Positions 1 through 6,611 of a stretch of 8,519 nt of DNA are shown here, piece after piece (within the stretch, counting starts at the first letter, position 1; each line of letters opens with the position of its first letter). A program made the position numbers and the translations under genes. The notes below the pieces were generated by a model that saw nothing but the letters and a program-made list of their open reading frames with translations, made no database searches and was not told where the DNA came from. This stretch comes from an uncultured Lachnospiraceae bacterium (GTDB lineage Bacteria > Bacillota > Clostridia > Lachnospirales > Lachnospiraceae), in the NCBI GenBank assembly GCA_902797565.1, contig CADBTO010000088.1:1-8519 (forward strand), in the 5' to 3' direction.

Positions 1-1257
1 AACTGCACCGCAAAAGGCGTAACCGTTACTTTGAACGGAAGCAATGACTTCAAAGACGGTCTTATTATTCAAAACGACGAAGCACAATTCGGTGGAATTG
101 TCGTTGGCGGAGGATTCACCGGAAATGTGGACAACTGTTCTGCCACCGGGACAGTACAGGCATCCGGCAATGAACCGCTTGCAATGGGTGGCATTGCAGG
201 CTGCCTGCAATGCATGGACAAGATCAGCGGAAATACAGCAAATGTAACGATCAAAGCAAAGAACGGGCATGCGATTGGCGGACTTTGCGGATACGCCGGA
301 GTTGGTGACGACGGGGATGGCGTGGTGCAGGAACCTGCTTTGATTGAGAATAACAAAGTTACCGTGAAAATCACCGCAGAAGGGGCGACCCATGTCGGCG
401 GATTGATTGGAACTGCGTTATACTACTATGGTATGGAAGACCGCTTCCAAATCAGCAACTGTTCGGTATCTGGCAGTATCGACGGTGTAGAGACACCTGG
501 CACTGTCGCAGGACGTGCAACAGACAGTATAATAACGTCCTGTGAAACGAACGTTACCATAGATGGGACAAAAAGTGAGACGAAAATCGGGAAGACATCC
601 CAGCTTTACCAAAGCGCAGATCAATATGAAGATGGAAGTACACAGGCTGCCGATTATCTTCTGAAGCAACTGGAAGGAAGCTATACGCCACTTTTTGACA
701 CGCTCTGTAAACCAGAATATACAGACATCTGGACAAAGTATGCAAAGCAGATGGTCGGAGACGAAAAGGCAACTGACACTGTTACGATGCTGCAGACCGC
801 GATGCAGGGCACGCTGACTGGAGAGGAAGCTGTTGCTGCATTCAAAGACAAACCCGAAAGCATGCAGTTCAACTGCTCTTTCCTGAATGACATTGCAACA
901 TTAAAAATCGAAGGGAAAGTGATTACCGGACTGGATGCGAAAGGTGAAACAGTATTCTCCCATGCGTATGAATTTGAGAAATACGAAAAAGGGATGATCA
1001 ACCTTTATATCTTCCACACCAGCGACGCTGATGCCGGAGATTTTACATATTTTGGATTCGCCGGGGATTCCCCGATGACAACCTACCATACGGAGTTCCG
1101 TTATGGCAGCAGCATCGCGGATTGCATGGCAATGATGGAAGGCAAATATGCCTACTGGATGGCTGCGGGTATTCCAACAAACGCAGATGAAGACCTGATC
1201 CACAACTGTATCCGGTTGTTCGTGGTAGAAAACCTGTCGGAGCAAAAAGAAGAATAA
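1..1257 (+). CDS. GLUG-repeat surface-type protein with C-terminal ZinT-like domain (5' partial)
   Basis: The frame is open from base 1 to a TAA at 1255-1257, giving 418 residues; start codon and any signal peptide lie left of the window. Residues about 20-160 hold repeated glycine units followed by an N-C/N-x-V strand (GGIVVGGGFTGNVDNCSATG, MGGIAGC, IGGLCGYAG, VGGLIGTA), the pattern of GLUG repeats in secreted or surface proteins. From about residue 220 the sequence changes to a compact mixed domain. Its end, TYHTEFRYGSS followed by MMEGKYAYWMAAGIP, resembles the ZinT/AdcA-C lipocalin signature (HFHIFMGN then NWPTYYP). His363 would match a zinc ligand, while the second His of HxH is Glu365. 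The family role is periplasmic or extracellular zinc binding; zinc binding here is inference. Glycine repeats and extracellular style are clear, the ZinT link moderate. No LPXTG or membrane anchor follows. Confidence 0.8.
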   Translation, partial: NCTAKGVTVTLNGSNDFKDGLIIQNDEAQFGGIVVGGGFTGNVDNCSATGTVQASGNEPLAMGGIAGCLQCMDKISGNTANVTIKAKNGHAIGGLCGYAGVGDDGDGVVQEPALIENNKVTVKITAEGATHVGGLIGTALYYYGMEDRFQISNCSVSGSIDGVETPGTVAGRATDSIITSCETNVTIDGTKSETKIGKTSQLYQSADQYEDGSTQAADYLLKQLEGSYTPLFDTLCKPEYTDIWTKYAKQMVGDEKATDTVTMLQTAMQGTLTGEEAVAAFKDKPESMQFNCSFLNDIATLKIEGKVITGLDAKGETVFSHAYEFEKYEKGMINLYIFHTSDADAGDFTYFGFAGDSPMTTYHTEFRYGSSIADCMAMMEGKYAYWMAAGIPTNADEDLIHNCIRLFVVENLSEQKEE

Positions 1258-1294
1258 ATGTAATCGAGTGGGGGGATGCGAATCCTCCCTACTC
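1240..1294 (-). terminator. Probable terminator hairpin between convergent genes
   Basis: Bases 1266-1294 form an imperfect hairpin: GAGT pairs with ACTC and GGGGGGAT with ATCCTCCC around a GCGA loop, with one bulged base. Read on the minus strand it overlaps the stop of the 38-residue ORF and is followed by a T-rich stretch (1243-1258), as in a loose rho-independent terminator. On the plus strand it begins 8 bases after the stop at 1257, but only mixed sequence follows, so termination of the plus-strand gene is less certain. Confidence 0.4.
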
Positions 1295-1405
1295 GTCCGC
1301 AAACACTGTAATCCCACCAATCAGCACCTCGTCATCCGAACCAGCTTGCCCACGAATAGAAAGTGCTGGCCGCTTTTTTGCGTTATCTAAATCAATCCAA
1401 ATCAT
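1289..1405 (-). CDS. Small ORF of 38 residues, translationally coupled to the 96-residue gene
   Basis: An ATG at 1405-1403 lies one base after the TAA of the upstream 96-residue gene (TAAGATG), with a GGTGG stretch just ahead that could serve as a weak ribosome site; the frame ends at a TAG at 1289-1291. The product starts MIWIDLDNAKKRPALSIRGQ and ends DDEVLIGGITVFADE: a soluble, acidic-ended peptide with no signal or membrane segment. The tight stop-start junction and shared promoter suggest translational coupling. I do not recognise a family. The start and end could be the two edges of a longer protein that lost its middle (retropepsin-like proteins came to mind but the DTGA catalytic motif is absent), so a remnant is as likely as a functional microprotein. 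Confidence 0.45.
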   Translation of the reverse strand: MIWIDLDNAKKRPALSIRGQAGSDDEVLIGGITVFADE

Positions 1406-1406
1406 C

Positions 1407-1697
1407 TTATTCCACCCAAAGAACATTTCCCGGAAGTTCCGTCGTTCTATTCAGATAACCATGCTTGCTCCGATCTGTCAGAATATCCTTCACAAAAATA
1501 AACTCTGGTTCCCGGCACACCATCCGCAACACACCCCCAATAATCTGGCTTCTTTCATCAGTCTGGAAATCTGTCAGATAAATCCACCGGTTCGGATAAA
1601 GTTTCACAATCTCCTCCCAGCTCATCCACGTTCCAAGGTGTTCGTTATTGATCATATCCTTCGGACGTTTCTTTTCAGATACTGTTTCAGCTGCCAT
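1407..1697 (-). CDS. Uncharacterised 96-residue protein
   Basis: ATG at 1697-1695 is preceded by AGGAG (complement of 1706-1710) with 8 bases between, and by a strong promoter further up; TAA at 1407-1409. The product is cytosolic-looking, with no signal peptide or hydrophobic segment. After a short charged start (EKKRPKD) comes a tryptophan- and tyrosine-rich core, LGTWMSWEEIVKLYPNRW followed by IYLTDFQ, then a beta-like stretch (IIGGVLRMVC, FIFVKDIL) and an ending RTTELPGNVLWVE. The pattern WEEIVKLYPNRW...LTD is reminiscent of small hypothetical proteins of clostridia, but I know no function for them. It is the first gene of a two-gene unit with the 38-residue ORF. It is convergent to the GLUG/ZinT-like gene and separated from the giant surface gene by a terminator, so it is transcribed independently. 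Confidence 0.8.
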   Translation of the reverse strand: MAAETVSEKKRPKDMINNEHLGTWMSWEEIVKLYPNRWIYLTDFQTDERSQIIGGVLRMVCREPEFIFVKDILTDRSKHGYLNRTTELPGNVLWVE

Positions 1698-1739
1698 ATG
1701 TTTTTCTCCTAATCTATCATAAATTCATCCTTCATTTCC

Positions 1740-1768
1740 ATCTTACACTCTTTTTCCAAAACTGTCAA
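1740..1768 (-). promoter_or_regulatory. Sigma-A type promoter of the 96-residue gene
   Basis: On the minus strand a perfect -35 box TTGACA (complement of 1763-1768) is followed by a 17-base spacer and TAAGAT (complement of 1740-1745), four of six matches to the -10 consensus. The -10 ends 42 bases upstream of the ATG at 1697 with an AGGAG site between, leaving a short leader. It lies just downstream of the surface-gene terminator, so the small unit has its own, probably strong, vegetative promoter. Confidence 0.7.
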
Positions 1769-1804
1769 GAAAAACACTGGATACGCAGTTCCAGATCTGG
1801 CTGT

Positions 1805-1830
1805 AAAAAACCCCTGGCCTGCGCCAGGGG
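1805..1830 (-). terminator. Rho-independent terminator of the giant surface-protein gene
   Basis: A perfect 8-bp stem CCCCTGGC (1811-1818) and GCCAGGGG (1823-1830) closes a 4-base loop. On the minus strand it is followed at once by six T residues (complement of 1805-1810). It starts 19 bases after the TAA at 1850-1852. The GC-rich perfect stem plus U-tract is a textbook intrinsic terminator. Confidence 0.92.
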
Positions 1831-2304
1831 TAAATGATTTCCATCTTCTTTATGCCACGGTCACTTTCTTTCCAACGTTCGCTTTTGTAAAGATCTTCTT
1901 GTATGCTGCCTTCTTCGTTGCCGGAACCTTGATCTTCGTGATCGCAGAGCCCTTCAACGCACCCTTCACCTTCGCTTTTTTCAGTCCCGTTGCCTTAATC
2001 GTCAGAGTTTTCAGCTTCGGGCAGTTCGAGAATGCGCCCGTCCCGATGCTCAGGACATTCTTCCCAATCGTCACGGACGTCACCTTCTTCGCACCCTTCA
2101 TAGCAGAAGCCGCAATCGCCGTCACCTTATAGGTCTTCCCATCCGAACCTTTCACGGTTGCAGGAATTGTTATCTTGGTTGCCTTTGCCTTCGAAACAAT
2201 CTTGGAAACTTCGACCGTGCTGCCTTTCTTCGTGACTTTGTAGGTCACTTTGTTGTTCCCGGATCCGCCTTTGAACGTTTCACCCTTCTTCAGCGTCTTC
2301 ACTT

Positions 2305-2640
2305 TGGTCGAAGTATCATCGCTTGTCTCTGTTGTACCGGTTGTCCCAGCCGCATCATCGGTTCCGGTCTTGTCTCCTGCCGCAGCCCCACCTCCAGATG
2401 CAGACTTGTCTCCTGTACCGGTCGCATCACCAGCACCCGTTGTACCACCAGTGGTTCCGCCGGCTGTGGTTCCACCAGCTGCGGCTCCGCCAGTCCCACC
2501 GGCTGTGGTTCCACCGGCTGTTGCTCCACCAGCTGCCCCGCCGCCTGTCGCTCCGCCTGTTCCACCAGGTATAATTCCACCACCGCTAATTCCACCAGAC
2601 GTTCCGCCACCACCAGGTTGATTCTGATTTCCAGAACCAT
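2305..2640 (-). repeat. Gly/Thr/Ala-rich low-complexity stalk with short DNA repeats
   Basis: Roughly 110 codons encode runs of GG, GGT, GGA and AGGTT units between the Ig-like part and the LRR_5 tail. At the DNA level a 17-base stretch, CCGGCTGTGGTTCCACC, occurs identically at 2460-2476 and 2499-2515, 39 bases apart, so part of it is a recent in-frame tandem duplication. It probably acts as a flexible spacer that holds domains away from the wall. Confidence 0.75.
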
Positions 2641-4534
2641 TCTGTGTCACTGTCGTAGTGCTGACATCTTCTACCACAAAGACGAACGGTGAGAAGACAT
2701 CGCCTTCGACTGCAAGAATCTGATTTTCCGGAATCTTCTCAAAGGTCTGCACCTTTGTCACTGTTCCATCATTATGGACATCATATACAGAAAGCTGCCG
2801 GGTTGTCTTGGTCGTGCGCGTGGTTTTCTGATCATCGGAAACAACCACCGTGTCTTCAAATTTCTTTTCGTTCACGGCTTTTTTGAGATCATCCGTGACA
2901 GGCACCTGGATCTGCATCTTGGTCTTTGTCCGATCAATCGCCTGCCCTGTCTTGACCGTGGATACAACTCCGCCCTGCGCATTCTTTACAGTCAGGTTCA
3001 GCATCATCTGGATATCCAGGAAGAACGGCTCCAGCCCGCTTTCGCTGGCAAACTGAATCGCGCGCTCCTGGCCCTGTGAAGCAGATGCAAGGGTGGAAAG
3101 GAATGCTGCAACTTTCGCCTGCGCGATCGACTTCTCTTTATAGCCCAAAGCAGAAACCGTCGGAACCACCTGGATGCCCAATGACTCCCCTTCCTTCAGC
3201 TGCTTCTCAAGCTCTGCAAGCTTCTCAGCAATCGCAGCTGATACCTCGCTATTATCTGAATCCTGCAGAATATCATCCAGTGTCAGTGCATCGCCCTCTT
3301 TCTGGGTAATCTGGATGTTCTTCGTATCAACATTTGCAGCCAGTCCTGCATCCTCAGCCAGTTCCTCATCCTTCCGGTCTACACTTGCAACATCTGCAGA
3401 TGTTGAAGCAGGGAGGATTTCCTTCTCCGTCACATTGACCGTCCCAATCTCAATCGGATCTGACGGGAACTGGATATTCCCTGTATTTGCTGTACTAGGT
3501 ACACTAAAACTCAAATATACGGTATATGCACCAGCTGTGTCGAATTTTTGGCTGACGGTTGGAGTACCCTCTTCTCCGGCTTTTTTGACCAAAAGCGTCG
3601 GCGTCACATCCGTGAAGTCATCCTTCATCGTGACATCAAACACCTCTCCCACGGTCTTCGCTTCTGCACCTGCTTCAGGAACAGCGATATTCGCCACTTT
3701 CCGACGGATATTCAACACCTTGTCCAGATTATTCTTCGTGATAGCTACTTTCTTAATGCTGTAGGGCAATTTAATCGTTCCCAGATAGTTCTTGAAGGAA
3801 ACCGTTGCTGTATAGCTGCCGACTTCCGTACTATTTGCCGGGTAAGTGATCGTATAGTCCGCTGGATTCCAATGATTGCCGTCTTTCTTGTTCTTTACAT
3901 CCACAATCGGGGTTTGTGCCTCTCCCGTGTATTCCAGTTCATTTTCCAGGATTGAGACAGCGATCTCATCCTCAACATCGAACCAAAAATCTGCACACGG
4001 ATCCCAATCGCCATCCGCAACAGACATAACCAGTCTCAGGCGTTCGCCATCCCCTGTCGCTTCATTTGCCGTGACCTCCGCTTTGTTCTCTGCATCTACT
4101 GATACCGTCGCTTTTGCCGATACGCCTTGCTGCCGCTCTGTATCCTCCAATTCCCCGGTCACAGAATAGACCTCCCAGGTAATCTTTGCCTTGGAAGTAT
4201 CTACCGTTTCGATCGTTCCTGCAGCCCCATCTGCTCCAGCCACATATTTCCGATGACTGAGAACCGGCGTATATTTCCCGGCTGTCGCACCAACAATCAT
4301 CCGGTCTGAATCTGTCATGCCCGCATCTGGCACAATCTTCACATCATAGGTCTCATTTTTTGCATACGCCTGGAACGTATAGGTACCAGTCGTTCCATCC
4401 AGTGTCTTGTATGACACTTTCACTGCAGCAGGTTCCTCATACGCTTCGCCAAACGTCAGGCTCCAGCCTTCTTCGGACTTCTGGACAGAAACAACTTCTA
4501 CGTTCTGGTCAGAATCTGCCGCTGCTGCATCTCC

Positions 4535-4678
4535 ATTCGTGGCATCCCCAGTTGTGGCATCTGTTCCTGACTGCGTTCCTTCCCCAGTTGTGGCATCCGC
4601 CCCGGACTGCGTTCCTTCTCCAGTCGTGGTGTCCGTTCCTGGCTGCGTCGCGTCTCCAGTCGCAGTATCCGTTCCCGG
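4535..4678 (-). repeat. Four 36-bp in-frame tandem repeats (12-residue units)
   Basis: Four consecutive 12-residue units, PGTDTATGDATQ, PGTDTTTGEGTQ, SGADATTGEGTQ and SGTDATTGDATN, fill exactly 144 bases. They form a Thr/Gly/Asp-rich linker between two beta-rich modules. Units differ at a few bases but keep frame and length, as expected for tandem duplication under selection for a soluble flexible linker. Confidence 0.85.
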
Positions 4679-5197
4679 ATTTGCCGCATCCTGTTTCTTC
4701 GCCGGATTTTCCACCTCGACATTCGTGACTTCGAAGCCAAACCAGCCGCTCATCGTCTTGGGAATCGATACCGTCTCGCTCGTCAGCTTGTTCAGATGAT
4801 CGTAAAGCCCATTCTTTTCAAATACGCTCTGGTAATCCCCTGCTTTAAGATCCCTGATTTCAACCCAGGTTTCTGCCCTTCCGACCTCTTCTCCTGCAAC
4901 CGTCACCGTTGCACGAACCGTCATCCCACCTTCATTTTTAACTGCTTCCGGAACCTTGCTCGCATCGATGGTGACTTTTTTCTGGTCTGAAGAAACTGTC
5001 ACACCGCTTTCGATATTCGTAATGGTTCCATCCACATCATTTCCATAGCTCCAAGTAATCACCGGATCTTTCACATTCAACCCGGACAGATCCACCCCGA
5101 TCTCCTGCGTCCCATTGTCCAGAATCCGATATCCGTCAGCGGGCTCGTTCTGGAAAGAAATCGCGCCAGTATCCACAGACGCAAACTGATAAAACAG

Positions 5198-5200
5198 CTA
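5198..5200 (-). other. In-frame TAG interrupting the giant surface-protein gene
   Basis: Minus-strand codons run GGT TCT GTT TAG CTG TTT TAT CAG, with open frame on both sides: 422 codons before and 1,115 after, up to a gene end with its own terminator. One base change (for example CAG to TAG) is enough to explain it. The stop lies in a near-duplicate, CTGTTTAG followed directly by CTGTTTTA. It could be a nonsense mutation in this strain, a sequencing or assembly error, or a readthrough or suppressor-decoded codon. Confidence 0.9.
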
Positions 5201-6466
5201 AACAGAACCCTTGTCTGCACCAAGTCCCGCCTCGACCTTGAACCGTCCATCCCGATCCGTTGTCCTGGTCAATGTAAAGCTGTTTCCTGACACAGTGGCA
5301 AACGCATTCCAATCTCCAACCTGCGCACTCCCGCCTTCCACACTGCAAACATACGAATTATAGAATACTTTCAGTGTTTCCGGTGTTTCAACCTGATAAC
5401 GATCAGCAGACGTGGATGTCTTGTCATAATGACGCAGTTCCACACCAAACGATTTTTTATCGCCAACCTGCATATCCGGCGTCACAGCCGTATTGGTACG
5501 CACCAATTTATAAAAATCATCCAGGCAGATAAACTGGGTAGCCTCACGATCCAGGACAACCGTATCGCCAGACTTTACCTTCAAATACAGAACGGCCTGG
5601 CTTTCATTCGCTGCTGTTTCCGGGAAACTGACCTTGGTTGTATTTCCTGTCTTGCTCGAAATCGAAGCATTCACGCCTTTTCCGGATTCCACCGTCCATG
5701 TAAATGACACATCCGGAATCTCCTCAATCGAGATCTCACGCGTCTTTGCATCAAAATGGGTTTTCCATGCAGTCACAGAAACAGGAACGCTTCCACCCGG
5801 CAGAACCTTGTTCCCCTCAGCTGTATTAACCGCCCAGTTATACACATCATTTTGGATAGAAACCGTACTCCGGACTTTTCTTCCATCCTTCAGATTCATT
5901 GTCACAACTGCCGAGCCAAGCTTGCCTGTCGCATCATACCGCCACTGATTTGCCGTACCATCTTCTTTCTGTTCTTTCAATAACGAGCTGTCTGAAACAT
6001 CTACCGATACAACTTCTGCTTCTTCCCCATCCAATTCGATGGTTCGATCAAAATACAGATTTTCACACGGCAATATTGTTTTATCATCCTCGTACACGAT
6101 AACGCCGTCTGCCACAGCCCCAGTAGTTTCTGCCGCTGCCTGTCCGCCTTCATCCGTGCCGGTCGTTGTCGTATCTCCTTCGCCTTCCGTGCCAGTTGTT
6201 GTATCTCCTGTGCCTTCTGTACCGGTCGTTGTTGTATCTCCTGCACCTTCCGTGCCGGTCGTTGTCGTATCCCCCGCGCCTTCCGTGCCGGTCGTTGTTG
6301 TTCCCTCACCGTCCGTGCCAGTTCCTGTTTCTTCCTTGTCTGAACCCGGCACCGCGTCCTCTCCCTCTGCCCAGGCAACCGTTGCCGGAGCAAAGCCACC
6401 GCCAACACTCCCAAATGTAAGCATTGCAGCAGATACCATCGCAAGAATCCGTTTCCTGTTTTTCAT
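5198..6466 (-). CDS. Secreted Ig-like surface protein, N-terminal part (422 residues, ends at in-frame TAG)
   Basis: ATG at 6466-6464 follows GGGAGGA (complement of 6471-6477) at 4 bases, a strong site that fixes the start. Residues 1-33 form a Sec signal peptide: MKNRKRILAMVSAAM, a hydrophobic core, and a cleavage motif AWA before EGED. Residues about 46-106 are a Thr/Gly/Glu linker made of 10-11-residue repeats (GTEGAGDTTTT). The rest, about 115-422, is beta-rich and looks like two or more bacterial Ig-like modules (VSFTWTVESGKG, YLKVKSGDTVVLDREATQF). The product would be exported, but as it stands has no anchor, because the LRR_5 tail is coded after the stop; if made, it would be a truncated, released fragment. 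The gene lies 145 bp downstream of rsmG on the same strand, probably with its own promoter. No enzymatic motif is visible; an adhesion or structural role is inferred from architecture only. Confidence 0.9.
   Translation of the reverse strand: MKNRKRILAMVSAAMLTFGSVGGGFAPATVAWAEGEDAVPGSDKEETGTGTDGEGTTTTGTEGAGDTTTTGTEGAGDTTTTGTEGTGDTTTGTEGEGDTTTTGTDEGGQAAAETTGAVADGVIVYEDDKTILPCENLYFDRTIELDGEEAEVVSVDVSDSSLLKEQKEDGTANQWRYDATGKLGSAVVTMNLKDGRKVRSTVSIQNDVYNWAVNTAEGNKVLPGGSVPVSVTAWKTHFDAKTREISIEEIPDVSFTWTVESGKGVNASISSKTGNTTKVSFPETAANESQAVLYLKVKSGDTVVLDREATQFICLDDFYKLVRTNTAVTPDMQVGDKKSFGVELRHYDKTSTSADRYQVETPETLKVFYNSYVCSVEGGSAQVGDWNAFATVSGNSFTLTRTTDRDGRFKVEAGLGADKGSV
6150..6330 (-). repeat. In-frame 30/33-bp tandem repeats coding a GTEGxGDTTTT linker
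   Basis: About six units run head to tail, with equivalent points at 6153, 6186, 6216, 6249, 6282 and 6312: spacings of 33, 30, 33, 33 and 30 bases. The 30-base units lack one codon of the unit (a Thr codon or the Asp codon), so frame is always kept. They encode GTDGEGTTTT, two copies of GTEGAGDTTTT, GTEGTGDTTT, GTEGEGDTTTT and GTDEGG just after the signal peptide. Confidence 0.85.
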
Positions 6467-6480
6467 AAAATCCTCCCTTA

Positions 6481-6586
6481 TTGCTTCTGCGTATTTCTCG
6501 CACTTTCTATAACAGTTTCTTTACCAGTTTCTATGCTTCTATACATTAGACCGTGTACCTCACGCAAAAGTTTCAATATCCGTGAG
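6481..6586 (-). promoter_or_regulatory. Upstream region of the surface-protein gene: palindrome, weak promoter candidates, phased AGAA repeats
   Basis: Read on the minus strand, CTCACG (6586-6581) and CGTGAG (6564-6559) form a 6-bp inverted repeat around 16 bases, without a U-tract, so it fits an operator better than a terminator. A weak promoter candidate is TTGCGT (6567-6562), 18 bases, TATAGA (6543-6538); a second is TAGAAA (6533-6528), 16 bases, TATAGA (6511-6506). Six AGAA motifs begin at 6540, 6532, 6520, 6508, 6498 and 6488, close to helical phase, including AGAAACTG twice 12 bases apart. No factor can be named. Confidence 0.3.
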
Positions 6587-6611
6587 AAAATAACCAAAGC
6601 AAATCTGCCGT

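Larger units (their letters stand above)
1850..5197 (-). pseudogene. 3' part of giant surface protein: Ig-like modules, Gly-rich stalk, LRR_5 tail (cut off by in-frame TAG)
   Basis: This is the same reading frame as the signal-peptide ORF that ends at 5198, so the stretch continues one ancestral gene of 1,538 sense positions. The first possible start is a GTG at 5176-5174 (1,108 residues), but no Shine-Dalgarno sequence precedes it and the product would lack a signal peptide. Residues below count from that GTG. Beta-sandwich, Ig-like modules cover about 1-400 (repeated ITW...VEIRD / ITW...FDVED pattern), broken by a 12-residue repeat linker at 167-214. A clostridial-type Ig module lies at 410-475 (EYTGEAQTP ... 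DYTITYPAN ... GSYTATVSF). A mixed region of about 560-840 includes a charged helix (AAIAEKLAELEKQLKEG). A Gly/Thr-rich stalk spans about 846-958. The C-terminus is an LRR_5/BspA-like repeat (VTSVTIGKNV, IGTGAFSNCPKLKTLTI) ending KKVTVA. There is no LPXTG motif. It is probably an adhesin or matrix-binding surface protein; the ligand is unknown. Likely untranslated or poorly translated unless the UAG is read through. Confidence 0.75.

Noticed and set aside
901..1320. Minus-strand ORF of 139 residues
   Set aside because: It is antisense to the GLUG/ZinT-like gene and crosses the terminator hairpin; no recognisable domain and no ribosome site.
2400..2620. CRISPR-like array from the repeated short motifs
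   Set aside because: Repeat units are short, coding, in frame and without spacers of regular length; they belong to the Gly-rich stalk.
2250..2621. Proline-rich plus-strand ORF of 123 residues
   Set aside because: It is the antisense reading of the Gly/Thr-rich stalk (GGN codons read back as CCN). It has no ribosome site and no family resemblance.
3174..3764. Plus-strand ORF of 196 residues rich in Ser/Ala/Phe
   Set aside because: It lies wholly opposite the well-supported Ig-like surface gene, has shadow-like composition and no start signal.
5174..5176. GTG at the head of the 3' half as a real, separate gene start
   Set aside because: There is no Shine-Dalgarno sequence ahead, no signal peptide after it for a clearly extracellular protein, and the frame runs straight through from the 5' half.
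6039..6512. Plus-strand ORF of 157 residues with PSVPVVVVSPAPS repeats
   Set aside because: This is the complement of the 30/33-bp repeat linker. The repeats come from the sense-strand gene and its signal peptide has the clear ribosome site.
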